In this document: one piece after another, positions 35,326 through 47,335 of the stretch
Layout: every line of letters begins with the position of its first letter
Position numbering within the stretch: the stretch's first letter is position 1
Source of the DNA: Cryptomeria japonica
Taxonomy: Eukaryota; Streptophyta; Pinopsida; Cupressales; Cupressaceae
Assembly (NCBI RefSeq): GCF_030272615.1
Contig: NC_081405.1
Location: forward strand, 608,084,677-608,148,676
Reading direction: 5' to 3'
DNA: 64,000 bases
Position numbers and translations under genes: made by a program
Notes under the pieces: model-generated
What the model saw: the letters and a program-made list of their open reading frames with translations, nothing else
Told to the model about the DNA's origin: nothing
Database searches by the model: none

Positions 35326-36790
35326 TCAATGGGACAAATTGAGTTTTTTGCTTGAGAGAGATTGACTCCTCTTCTTGTGGTGCACAATAGTCCATGGAGA
35401 AAAACCATTTTCAGGAGGAGCTAAAGTAGCAAAGTTCGAGGAACCATTGGATGCAACAGAGAAGTTAGATAGCTGGGCTACCAAATCTAGAGGGGGAACT
35501 TGATAGTCTAGGGAAAAAGAGTTAGAAACCATGGACAAAATGAGGCCATAACTCAAGGAACCATCATAAAGAGCAATAGGAGGGGCCACTAGAATAGGAA
35601 AAACACAATCTACTGCAACAAGGGCCACTGGAGCAGGGATTGCATGAGTTACTAAAATAGGTACAACAACTGGAGAGGGAAGCATAGAGCCCACATGAGA
35701 TTCCAAACCAAAATTTGAATTAGTAGGAAAAAATATGAGATGACATTGTTTGATGTCTTTCCACTAGGTAGGAGAAGACTGTAGGTGAGAACCATGAGGC
35801 ACAAAGAGGCTAAATTAATTGTAGCAAAGAATCATCTATATAAGAAAGGGATCCCTTTGTAGTCCAGAATCTGTCTCTAATGCAAATCACCAACCTTTTG
35901 TGAGATCTCAATATGAAGTGGCTTAGAAAGGTCCAAATCTACCAAAATCCTAGTATAGGAAGTATGGGAGAAAAGACTGGTGTTAGGGTCAACTTTGATG
36001 AGATGACATAGCATATTACCAATAGTTTGGTAGGTAGCATTACACTAGAAGTGGAGGTGAAAGTGGGCCAGCCTTACCCAAGTAGGGTGGATCTCAATAG
36101 GATCCACAAGAGTTTTGAAAGAGGGTGACCAAGGGTAGAGGGACAAAGAATATGAACCCCATTTCTAGACACCCATGGTCTGAAGAACTTCCCTCTCTAA
36201 AGTAGAGTCAAAGAACATAACGAAGAAGCCACAATCATAGGGGAAATATCAATTTTACCTGAGACCAATGGGTTCTAGTGCTCCAAAATCTACGAATGTA
36301 GTACATTGAATGAGGGTCACAAGTGATTAAACCTACCAATAAGTGCGATTTTTTTTATAAAGAGAATGTAATCTAACACCTCCTTTCCCAACACCACCTC
36401 TAGAATAGAGGGGGAACAAGGGACACATTTTGTAGTTAGGGAAAAAGACACCTTCGAGGGTTTGTAGAGTCAAATCCGCAAAAGTTCTTAAGAGGAGAGT
36501 TAATTGAAGCATCAAGGATGGTACAAACATCAACAACTACCGGTAATATTTTCTTAGAAGGGGGCATAGGGTCCAAGTTGGAAATGTCTACCACTAGCTT
36601 ACATGCAAGAAAGCCATTGCTCCTTGTAACCAAGGGCGAGATATAGAAATTTGAAAGGGAGACTTGGGAGGGCATGGGCAAGATATTTTTAAAAAAATTA
36701 TAGTTAGCAAGACACAAGAAGATAAATTTTAAACATGATGTTAGAATAAAAAATATATAACAACTTACCCCTTCTCTCATTCTTATCATG
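35326..36790 (-). pseudogene. isolated LINE ORF1 (DUF4283-type) remnant
   Basis: On the minus strand, broken frames give an N-terminal piece (36436-36789), then the RNA-binding block near 36100-35900 (HPTWVRLAHFHLHF, TIGNMLCHLIKVDPNTS, YTRILVDLDLSKPLHIEI), and a 126-codon C-terminal frame (35326-35706) ending with FSPWTIVHHKKRSQS, which resembles the usual end of plant LINE ORF1. No ORF2 follows. Related to 9458-10790. Confidence 0.65.
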
Positions 36791-36799
36791 TTATAGATT

Positions 36800-38380
36800 T
36801 TAAAGTAGGATAATCTTAATTGCTGAATTTTATGAGGATTTTTTTAAGTAGAAAATAAACACTACAAGATGACATGATAGATTTCTATCCTAATGCAAAT
36901 TAGTTACTAATATAAGTAATAACTTTTATTTATTTATTTTATATAAACATTGTGAACGTATGACTCCCATTATCATAAAACCAAGAAAAATATCTCTATC
37001 TAATAAAATATATAAGAATTATTGATGTGCCAATGCTTCTTATTACATTATGGATTTTAATAAATATATGACATTTCTACACTTCATGAAGGCTAGAGAA
37101 TTGTCATCTAGTACAAATTTAAAAGTCCAAATAGAATTGTCTTATTGGTAAATCTTTTACAAGGAAAAAGTATGTGTATGATCAATTATTAAAGTTATTT
37201 TACTTTTAAAATTTATGACATTAGTGTATCATTTAACTGCATAGTTGTGTTAGAACTCAAACTTGTACTACTTTTTATTCTTGAATTCCCATCTTTGTAT
37301 GTGTCTATGCAACATGAATCCCTCATAGATAATAAGCTTGAGATAGTCTACAATGGTCATAATATTAAAATCTACCCCTACTCATGTTTTCACTTTCTAT
37401 GTCCTTAGTCATTTAGCCAATTTTAAAAAGTCCACAATATGGCTAATTCTAGAGTTTTTTTCAACCTTCCACGTTGGAGTTTATTTCTAAATGGGTACAA
37501 ATGGTTCAAGTTTGGAGAAGATTGGATTTAAAATGAAGAAGTTATGGTCAGTTGAACATTTTCTTGGTTCCAAGAATCTTTGTCAATGTTAGTAGGTTAT
37601 CGCCTAAATTTTTAGAATTGTTGATGGGTTCCAAGTTCTCATTCTATCATCAATCACCAATTTATTCCACGTCTTAGCCAATTTTTTTAGTGAATTATCC
37701 CTATTGAGATTTTTCTTGGTTCCTAGAATCAATAGAACTACTAATAGTTCTTTCTTTTATTCCAATTTCCTTGCAATTCACTAATTTAGTTCTTGATGAG
37801 GCTAAAATTGTTGACAAGACCATTTTTGCGGAAGACACATATATTTTGAGAAGAGTAGATTGTAGAAGTGGTCAATAAATCTTAAATTGCTTTACATGAT
37901 ATATAATCCTTATTTTAAAAATATTTTTAAATTCAAATAGATCTTGCTACACCTAATAATCACACAATATATTATATCAATATCATCTATCATGTCTATT
38001 TTAATACAACCAACACATGTAATCCTTGTGCTCATTAACACATTTTTGAAAATGAAAATAAGAGTAACATGCTAACCAAATAAATTTTTGAAGAAGGATA
38101 TTGTAGCTAGTTAACAATCATAGTTGGTGAGTTCCAACAACTCTCCATGATGACAAAATTGAATACAAAAACATTATTAAGAGACTTATTCAAATTGTTA
38201 AGAATACTATTCAAGATACTAAAATCAAATATCACTTGAATTTTACAAATCAATCTGAATAGATGTCAAATATCATTAATGCTAAGAAAATTTGTTTCTC
38301 AAGGAAGTTTTAAGCCCCAAAATATATGAAATAATTTTTTTTTTGAAGCACGTGGTTTTGAGGAAGATTGATAAATGTAA
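36800..38380. other. non-coding spacer
   Basis: AT-rich. No family recognised. It may include 3' flank of the decayed TIR-gene paralogue, but I could not align it to anything. Confidence 0.4.
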
Positions 38381-38522
38381 CGTGCACTCCATTATCTCTA
38401 CAATTAAACCTTTATCTTCCACAACTTCTACGTTGTTTACATTTGTATATCTTTAATTTTATCATACATTTATATGAACATTGCTTGATATCCTCTCTAG
38501 GAAATTAAGTGATTAATTGCAA

Positions 38523-38690
38523 TCAAATTATATGACTATTGAAATAATTCCCATCATCTTTTTTCTTTTGTTGAAATTTCCTTGTCTCAATAACTTCTAC
38601 AACATTCAATGCAATTTTCTCTATTATATCTCCTAGATCTTTGCAATGCACACAATTAATGTCCTCTAAAATTACCTTATTCATTTTTTA
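38523..38690 (-). pseudogene. relic last exon of a TIR-gene paralogue
   Basis: 38523-38640 on the minus strand is 118 bases long, the same as the last exon of the TIR gene at 58007-58124, and encodes a clearly related 38-residue end: DLGDIIEKIALNVVEVIETR here against DQGELLENLARNVVELIERG there, both ending NSHII and a TGA. The splice acceptor is ruined (gcaa for gcag). DNA similarity extends on both sides, to about 38380 and 38690, then ends. No TIR exon is found upstream, so this is a truncated duplicate. Confidence 0.8.
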
Positions 38691-39333
38691 GGTTTATATA
38701 CATAATATTTATTAATTATAAGAAAACCGATGATCAAGATGCTAAAAGTTAAAGATGGACTTTCCTATTTTTGTTTTGTTTTGTTTTGTATTTCTTTCTT
38801 TTCACTCTATTTTTGTAAAGGGTTGTTGGCATATGAATCAAGAATGGTTTTAATTCACTTGTGGTAGGATTTATTAATGTTTATGTACCTAGTATATATC
38901 TCTCTATATGTTTTTAATATATAGATATTTTAATAGTTTGGAATTAGTCATATTTAAGGTTGTCAGAACTTGTATCAAGGTTATTAGAAGTGTTTCCAAA
39001 ATATATGAAATTGAATAGGTTCTTGGGTTTCTAGGGTGAGACACAAGGATTTAGACAAGTTTTGGTAGACTCAATTTATTGTTAAAGAAATATTTAAATA
39101 TCATAGTATTTACCATCTACTTAGGTGAGCATATGTTTGGACAAAAAATGTAATCAATAAGGTCTTGAGATTGGGGTAGGCATTACAATCCATTTGTCTC
39201 TCCTTAAAAAACTAGAAAATTTGTCTCACCTTGTACTTTGGGTGTGTACAATGAAACCATATTCTTCATATTGTTCCACCAATAAATTATTAATTTGAGT
39301 TAATCAATAAATTTAATTATATATATAACGACT
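38691..39333. other. non-coding spacer left of the split tandem repeat
   Basis: No gene or family recognised. The TIR exon expected here if the duplicate were complete is absent. Confidence 0.45.
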
Positions 39334-39511
39334 ACTTAATTATATTCATTAATAGTAGTCATTAATAATTCATAACACACATGCATACACACATAGATCT
39401 AATACCATATTACAATCAAAGTTCCACCCTTAATTCAAATTAGGGGCAGGGCTTGATAAACTGAAGAATAGTAAAAGGACAAAGACAAATATAATTATAC
39501 ATCACATAAAA
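39334..39511. repeat. tandem-repeat copy 1, left part (split by the transposon)
   Basis: 178 bp closely matching 56676-56854 (acttaattatattcattaat to cacataaaa). In copies 2 and 3 the sequence goes straight on into (a)aaact..attttttt...ttcaa(g/a)ttacatgacctc; here it stops at aaaa and resumes at 56563. Confidence 0.9.
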
Positions 39512-39541
39512 GGGTAAATGCACAAAGTTGGGTCCTAGTCT
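39512..39541 (+). repeat. left terminal inverted repeat
   Basis: Begins GGGTAAATGCAC and continues AAAGTTGGGTCCTAGTCT. Pairs with the right end at 56533-56562 at about 20 of 30 positions. Confidence 0.65.
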
Positions 39542-39569
39542 CATGGAAGTCCACAGGATGGGAAAAGAG

Positions 39570-39695
39570 CCCGCTAGAAATGGGTGCCCAACCCGTTTAG
39601 CTTCGGGTGCCCAAGCCATTAAGAAAAGGGCGCCCATTTAGCAATGGGTGCCCCAAGCTAAACGGGCGCCCTTTTCATTCAAATCGGGTGCCCGT
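39570..39695. repeat. GGGYGCCC cluster, left subterminal
   Basis: Six 8-mers GGG(C/T)GCCC in 112 bases: 39582, 39605, 39628, 39646, 39664 and 39686, most followed by aaacg or attt contexts. The GC-rich palindromes contrast with the AT-rich surroundings. Possible transposase-binding sites. Confidence 0.75.
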
Positions 39696-39699
39696 TTTT

Positions 39700-42560
39700 G
39701 AAATGTATTTTTTTTTTAAAACCATTTTCCATCATTTTCACTATTTCAAAAATGGGTAGACGTTTCGGAGGAGCATGGGTACCTATTTTTTTCACCCCAG
39801 CTGACCCCCCAGACCATTTTTACCTCCTAGGTATTTAGTTTTTTTTTTTATATTTTGTTTTATTTATTTTTATTATTTTTCATAAAAAATGTTAATTTAT
39901 TGTTATTTTTTAATTTTAATGTTTTAAAGTTTGAAAATCGTCTTTTATTTTATTTATTTCATGTTTAAAATAGTTTTTAGTTTTTAAATATTGCAAAAAA
40001 CATGAATTGTAAAAACCGTAGGAAAAAACAAAAAACATGAATAGTATTTAAACAGTAGGAAAAAAAAACAAAAAAACGTAAATGAACAATAAACATTAGA
40101 CACAAAAATAAGACAATAAACCCTGAATAGAAAAATGAATGATAAACCATAGAAAATAAACAAACAACAAACCCTAAAAAATTAACAAACAATAAACCCT
40201 AGTGAAAATCAACAATAAACCCCCCTTCTCTCTCTCACACACACGTACACGTTACCATCTCTGTCATTACGCTCTCTCTCTCTCTCTCAATCTCTCATTA
40301 TCCCCTCTCTTTATCACACACACACATTACCCCCCCCCCCGTCTCTCTCTCACACACACACACATTACCCCCCTCTCTTTCTTTCACACGTTACGCTCTC
40401 TCTATCATTACCTACTCTCTATTTCTCAAATTATCTATTCTCTCTCTAACTCGTTGTATCTCAAATTACCTAGTCTCCCTCCCTCTCTCTCTCTCTCAGT
40501 TTTAATCATTCGTAAAAGTCTGAATGTTTAAATTTATATTTCTAAATGTTGTGTTTAATTATAGGATTCTTTTGTAAAAGTTAGATGTTTAATTTATGTT
40601 CAAATTGAACTTTAAAATGATAATGAATATGAATGTGTTTTTTTGTGTGCGTGAAAAATAAATTTCTTAAATTTGATAATACTCTAGTTATCACTATTAA
40701 TCCTCACTACTTCCTAACTTAGCCCAATCAGGAAAGAGGATATCAATATCCTCAAAATAATATTTAACATATGTAATTCTAAACTCCTCAAACAAGGATA
40801 ATATATTCAAAAGATATGAATCCCAAGTGGTCATGTTTAGAAGGTGATTAATGTCATGCAGACTAAATCAATTTGGTTTATGGAATTGGCGATAATAATC
40901 TAAAATAATAAAAAACATTTAAGATGGATATTAGGTCTTGATAGGATGAGTACTTGAAGAATGAGACAAGCCTCTAAATTGTCAAAAAATGCAAAACCTA
41001 TGATATAATAAATTTCCTCTTAAGTATCACCATCAAAGGGTATGTGATCTTCATCTACAAAGGGAATGAAACAATCTACAATAGGATCCTCTAGGAATGG
41101 AGAGATATGAGGGTTTCCATGGATCTCCTAAAGTCTATTCCAAAGTTTGTGGGGGAAATCAATATCCAATGCAATACACATAGAATCATGATCTTGATAC
41201 TAGATCAAATCACTCCTCAATGGTAAATGATATTACACCATGATTATATAATTTCTAGTGTTTCTAGTTTAGGTATGACTCCATACATAAAATGAAAATA
41301 ATTACACCACCTAAAACTTATCAAGATATCATTTTACAAAAGAATCATAGTTATCCCTTTCTAATTTTCCCACAAAAGGATGAATAGAGAAACCTATGAT
41401 ACCTCCTCAAATAAAAACTTAAAAGATCAATAAAATCAATACATATAAAACATATCAAACAAATTCATCTGATATAAGATGGTCATTTTCAAGTGCCAAG
41501 ATTTTCAAGTAAATGACTAGAATGTGAAATCACAAAAAATAAAATATAAAATATAAGGGAATATTCTAGAAAATCATTGTGTGATCTATGAAGATTTATG
41601 AACCACCTTTTCAATGCCACATGAAGCATGAAAAAATATGCTCTCTATCAAAAGTTACGAGGCTTTAAATTTACATAGCTTGATTTAAGTTAAGAGGACA
41701 ATAAATCACACTAGTGGCAGATTTAATAAAAATAAAAATCAAATATAGATCAATATTGGAATCACATTTTGTGGGTTGCGACTTTGAACAAGAAAATACC
41801 AATATAAAATTGAATATAAAAAAATAGAGTTTTTTTTTGTTTTATCTCCTTCAAGAGTAGAGAACCTACTATTTATTCAAGCTTCAACTTAGTGTAGTAC
41901 TACTAGTTGCGATCACTAAATCATCCAATGATTCTAGCAAAGAACACAACAAAGTAGTACAGGTATTGACAAGTTCATAGATATAACTTATTACTTTAAT
42001 GAATTTAGTTAATTTAACCAAAAGAGAGTAGTTGAATTGAATCCTATCAAGTTGAAAATATATAGTGGTAGCCTAATTGATGATAATGGTTAAATATTGC
42101 AAGGGTACTAAATTGTAATTCCATGGAAGTTACCTTCATTATCTAAATAAATGGAGTCATTTATTCATTATCTATTCTCTCTCTCTCTCTCTCTCTCATG
42201 ATTATTTTTATGATTTTGATGGAACTTATACTAATTCATCTTTAGATGTTAAAAAGTATTGTTTGAGTTGTATGGGCATTATGATGTTTTATTTTGTAGA
42301 ATATTTCTTATACTTTGATTTAAGTGGATAATATTTCTTAAATGATGCTTATTATTACCCACCTATTAATAATATTATAAATCTATGTGAGTTTCCTTTT
42401 TTTCTATTTAAGTTGCTAAATTGTATTTAAATATAAGTTTTTTTGGAAGGTGAAATGTAAATTAAATAGTTTGTAATTGTAAATTTTCATGTTTGTAATT
42501 GTAATTGTAAATTTTCATGTTTGTAATTGTAATTGTAAATTTTCATGTTTGTATATATAT
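39700..42560. other. left non-coding part of the transposon
   Basis: AT-rich sequence with a pyrimidine-rich block at 40218-40500 ((TC)n, (CA)n and a poly-C run) and a (CT)n run at 42176-42198. No coding potential seen. It may serve as the promoter and leader of the accessory gene. Confidence 0.5.
42468..42552. repeat. 28-bp tandem repeat before the accessory gene
   Basis: Unit attttcatgtttgtaattgt + aattgtaa at 42483-42510 and 42511-42538, with partial units on both sides. It is followed at once by tatatatgcag, a likely splice acceptor (42561-42564) 14 bases before the first ATG. Confidence 0.85.
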
Positions 42561-42578
42561 GCAGATTATTTTCACATA

Positions 42579-44537
42579 ATGGATGAGTTTGAGATATATG
42601 AGCTATAAGGTCTAGCACCACCTCCACCTCCACCTCCACCTCCACCTCCACCCGATCAGTTGAGCCAAACAATTAGGATGAATATTGATTCTTTGATTAG
42701 AGATATCCATACTATTAGACGTGAGCCTCATCCACCTCCATAGTTGTTATGCCTTGCAGATAGTATGTAAGGTATTGTACAGTCTATGCATGCTTTAGAT
42801 AGCGAGCTAGATAGATATCATAGTTGGCGGGAGGGATTGCATGCATTTTACGCTGATGGCCTCACATACAAACAAGTCAATGAATTAAAAATAACAAAAA
42901 TGGATTTGAAACAATATTTTGTGAACCCTAAGATGGGTGAAGAGATAGATCCAAAGAAGCCATAGATCTCTATTCGATGGTGTAGGCACCCAGGCATTGC
43001 TAGACACTTTTGGGATCGGTGGTGGATGGTCTTTCCACCACACTCCAATCATGAGGTCCTGATGTATTTTTTGAAGAAATTATGGGCCGAATTTGAATTG
43101 GGCAAAAAACCAATTTCTTTGATATTAGATCATTTCAGGGGGTTGGGAGAGGCATGCCCCAGGATAGGCCAAGAGAAAAATTGAGTGACAGGGTTAGAAA
43201 TCGTGTGCGCGATGATCCATTGGTTCCTCTTCCATCACCACTTGTTCCAACACCTACCCATCATCAAGCAGTGGATTCTTCTCTAGGTTCATTGAGTGCC
43301 CCGTCGGGCAATTTGGTACAGCAGTTACGCCAGGTGAGGGCTACCCCCAACATAGCACATGTTTGCACGAGCTATGGTGATATATGTACGGGTCCACAGA
43401 GTGAGGCTATCCCTAGAGGAGATGGTGATTTTGATGATGTTGATGTTGCCCATGGTGGTTATGATGATGTCGAGGAGACTGCACATGCTGATGTCATCTC
43501 TTCATATGTTGATCTCCTTTGGGCCAATGATGATCAGCCTACAGAGGTACAAATTTATTTATATAATTTACAGTGCAATATTAAATTTCTTATATATACA
43601 CATATGAACCATAACATGAGTCATTTTTTTTCTGAACAGAGGATGGATCATACCACGTCTTTGAGGAACCGACATCATGTTACCTCAATGCCTAGAGATG
43701 TTGGTGCCCCATTTACGGTATCCACTTTCATCTAGATACATTGTATTGATATGTACATTTAAAATTAACAATAAAAATTTTAATGTAATGATGTGTATGA
43801 TATGTTTTTAAAATTTTGTAGGGTGCTTTGTGTAGCACCGAGGTGGGTATTTCTTCACGAGACCCGTGGACTATTGAGGCTCAGCCTCATATACCACTAG
43901 TATGTTTTTCATCCATTAATTTGAAATATTTATATGCTTACTAATTTATGTACAACTTTGATTCACGTTCGTTATTTTTTGCGATTGTAGGCTTCTGGAT
44001 TGTTTGATGGTGCATCACATGTATGCCCTCACCCATCAATTACTTTGCCTACCTCACACATATGCTTTTCTGCAATAATCTTGTAGTCTATATATATACT
44101 TTATAATTTATGTATATATACAAGTTCTATTCATGCTTTATATATGTTGTTCAGGTCGATACCACTACCAGTATTGGTATGGCTATGGGATTGAGCCAGA
44201 TGCAACCATCAACATTGTCATTTGCGGTGAGGATTAGAAAAATAATTTCTAATTTGTTTATACTGTGTACCTGGCTTTTACAGGGATTATCAAAATTGAT
44301 CTACAATGTTTTTTTTTGCAGGACTTGACTGCAACCACTTTTCTTGTACAGGAGGGTGGAGACACTAGTACTACACAGGAGGGTGCAGTCACTGATACTG
44401 CACAGGAGGGTGGAGACACTGATATTGCACACACATAGGATGGTGCATCTTAGGACCACGTGCAGTAGGATGATTCATCTCAGCCACCTTCATGTGGAGT
44501 GAAGAGGGCTACAGATGAGATGCACTCGAGTTCTTAG
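42579..44537 (+). pseudogene. accessory gene of the transposon, six or more exons, all phase 0
   Basis: ATG at 42579, then a poly-Pro stretch (42616-42653) and RWCRHPGIARHFWDRWWMVF and LKKLWAEFELGKKPI further on. One frame change near 43150 leads into exon 43154-43546. Then come 43640-43717, 43822-43899, 43991-44020, 44155-44226 and 44322-44537. Each intron has GT at its start and AG at its end, and every exon is a multiple of three and stays open in the same phase. The last exon has three 9-residue repeats of the type QEGGDTDIA, then three TAG codons (44436, 44451, 44466) where neighbours suggest Gln. Upstream stops at TAG or TAA also fit Gln. Protein acidic, Asp/Gly/Pro-rich in the middle. 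Family not recognised. Confidence 0.65.
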
Positions 44538-45011
44538 ATTATATATTTTAGATCATGTCATGTTATTGTATTATGGACTTTTTATGATGATACTTGTTAT
44601 GTTATCCGGGGACTTGTTATTATGTGATTATATATAGACTTGTTGTTTGTGATTATATATAGGACTTTTCATTATGTCATTTCATTGCTATTATGATATC
44701 AGGTCGTGTTATGTGATTTGGCGCACTCTAGTGATTATATATGTGATGTTGTTTTGTTATTATGTTATTTGGACTTATTTTAATGTCATTTCCTTATTAT
44801 TATTTTTTCAAGACTTGTTATTATGTCACCAGGAATTGTTATGTGATTGTATAGAGGACTTTTTATTTATGACTTGTTATGTGATCTATTTATGACTTTA
44901 TATTTTAACATTGCGATTGACCATCTTATAGTGCAACAATTTATAATTCAATAAAATAGTTATCCCAATTTACAATAACATCCTATTCTTAAAATAATAA
45001 TAAAATCAAGG
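44538..45011. other. 3' flank of the accessory gene
   Basis: AT-rich with many ttgttatg(t) motifs between 44560 and 44900, a loose tandem pattern (acttgttat, gacttgttatg, tatgtgat). No coding sequence. Confidence 0.45.
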
Positions 45012-45265
45012 ACTTACAATTAATCTATGAACAAATTATGATAAAATAAATATATTATTAAAAATTAGAATTCAATTGTAGCACAATTACAATGTGCACA
45101 AACTAACATTAAGAAGACGATAACTAATACAATGTTGTTTATGAAACCAAAATTATATCAAATGTAGACAAATACAGTGTTAAAGGGACAAAAAATAATA
45201 ATTATCATGATTAAATATAAAAGAGTTCACACAAGTAACACAAACTTACATGAATATAAATTTGA
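45012..45265. repeat. internal direct repeat, left copy
   Basis: About 252 bp, very similar to 51940-52190 in the same orientation (cttacaattaatctatgaa through cacaaacttacatg). The right copy sits just past the transposase stop, the left just past the accessory gene. Confidence 0.9.
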
Positions 45266-45509
45266 TATGAAAATTATTAGGAAGGTTTGAAGAACATTAT
45301 TCAATGATTTTCTAAGCTTTGTAAATTTCCTAGCCCTTGATGTTTGAGTGATACAAAATTAGATGTCATAGACATTTGATTAGAAGTAGACATAGATTCT
45401 TTCTTGTCAATTTATTTTTGATATGCATAATTCTTTTGCCATTTTGAAGGTTGGAATAAGTAAAGGAAGCCCTGCTATATGGAATAATTACATTGAAAGA
45501 TGGTAGGTG

Positions 45510-45526
45510 AACATTGTGACCTCCTT
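45510..45526. repeat. target-site duplication of nested LINE, left
   Basis: aacattgtgacctcctt, 17 bp, repeated exactly at 51736-51752. Confidence 0.92.
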
Positions 45527-45989
45527 GAAAAATAACTGTTAATGACATACTAGTGAAGAAGGGGTAATGAGGATGTCCCGCGGGTGAATGTTGCAGAGGG
45601 CCAAGCTAGGGCACCGAGGCCCTAGCTCATGATCAGGGGTTTCCGCAAGGAGTTTAGGGTGCATGGTGAAGGCTGCACAGTGCGGGGGGGTCTGGGTAGT
45701 GCAGGGAGAAGCAGTGGGCAGTGGGGAGTCAGGCGGTGGTCTGCGAGCGGGTGTAGGCTCCGCAGCTTGGCCGCTATTCTTAGCAGACAATGCTTTCTAG
45801 TGAGGTTGGGGGCCACGGGTGGTCCTCCATCCTGGGGAGGGGGGAGTTTAGGGGGTTTCTTTCTCTCTCGGGCCCCTTTGGGGTTTAGGGTTTCTTCCTC
45901 ACATTTTATGCTGAGTATTGGCGGGGAAGCTTCGAAGGAGCAGCCAGCCTTGGATTTTTCATGCTATTGTGGGATCAAAAGCCCCATCA

Positions 45990-47335
45990 CAGAGCATGAA
46001 GACATTCAATAATAGCCTTTTCTCCTCAGACGTGGGATTTGCTAGTGCGAGTAGCTCTTGCATTTTGAAAATTAATGGTTGCTTGGAGAGATGCAGTGAG
46101 AGGCCAAAGCTGGTTATTCCTCCTAAGATGATAGTGGAGGATGTCGAATATTTTTAAAAACACTCTCTTTATTGCAAGTTTTTGGGAATGAGGGTTTCGT
46201 TGCAGTTTTTGGAAAACTGGGTGCAAAGGACTTGGGCCCTGGAGGGAGAAATAGAGATTATGCTGCTAGCAAAAAACTACTTCATGGTTACCTTCAACTG
46301 CATGGAGGATTGCAATAGGGTCTTCGAAGGTGGTCCATATTTCTACAACCAGGTGGGGCTGTTTATCAAACCTTGGCATGCGGGGTTCAACCCTTCGGAG
46401 GAGCTCCTAAATAGGGTCCCTGTGTAGGTTCGTTTACCTCATTTTCCTGTGGAATGTTGTCAGGAAGATGTGCTCTGGATGCTTGCCGCTCTGCTTGGGA
46501 ATCCTGTGGGATCGTCTATGCAAACCCTGGGGAGGAAGGTAATAACCTTTGTGCGTATCTGTGTTGAAATTGATCTTAGTAAACCCTTGCCAGATGCTAT
46601 ATATATGTGCGCATGATCTTATTCTTGTGTTCAGTAGTTAGATTATGAGACTTTACCTTTTCGCTGTCGGGTGTGTCATGATCATGGTCATTTACAGTGT
46701 AAGTGTCCTAGATATAAACCGATGGTGCACCAACCTTAGCAGTCAGAACTGAGCCAAGGTAGGGCTGATTTAGGGAAAGCTACTATGTCTGTCAAGGTTG
46801 GGGGTTCTGATGGTTTTGTCCTAGCTAAGACAAAGAACAAGAACTGAGGACAAAAGAGGCCTTTGCAGGAGAGACAAGAGGAGGACACCTTCAACAGATT
46901 TCAAGTCGTGGATGACCTTTGCCATCAGGAAGTTAATCTGGGGCTAACCCCTTTGGATCAAGGTGCATCACGGGGGCTCTAGATAGAGTAAATGAGAACC
47001 CTATCCAAGCCTTGCTAGTGGTTGGAAGCTAGCAGATGGAGATGGATCAACCATTAGGGGTTCAGTCGGGACTCACTCCTGGGTTTGAGGTGAATTTGGT
47101 TGAGGGGGAGGGCTCTCCAATAGCTTTGAAATTGGAACTAGCTGGGGTCAAAAACAATAAGTCTTATGATCATCTAGGTTTGCATCAGAAAGATATTAAG
47201 AAAAGTGCATCAGAGAAGGGCTCCAAGGTTGGCAGAAAGAAGGATTTGGACAAGATCAAATTGATGGGGGAGAATTTGGTTGAGTCAGGGTTGGTAAAGA
47301 CTTTGGATTCTCACTTTTCCAATCCTCCAAAATGA
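45990..47335 (+). pseudogene. LINE copy D ORF1 (DUF4283 + CCHC knuckle)
   Basis: Readable from about MKTFNNSLFSSDVGF (ATG near 46000). The RNA-binding block follows: LGMRVSLQFLENWVQRTW, YFMVTFNCMEDCNRVFEGGP and VRLPHFPVECCQEDVLW. CRVCHDHGHLQCKC (about 46664-46705) is a C-x2-C-x4-H-x4-C knuckle. A Lys/Glu-rich tail ends at TGA 47333-47335. TAG and TAA stops sit at about 46157 and 46426 and beyond, with frame changes near 46730 and 47000. ORF1 stop and ORF2 start overlap as ATGA. This protein would coat the LINE RNA. Confidence 0.85.

Noticed and set aside
45539-46012. Several frames of 60-127 codons on both strands
   Set aside because: They lie in the GC-rich leader of LINE D, where stops are rare by composition; no motif was seen.
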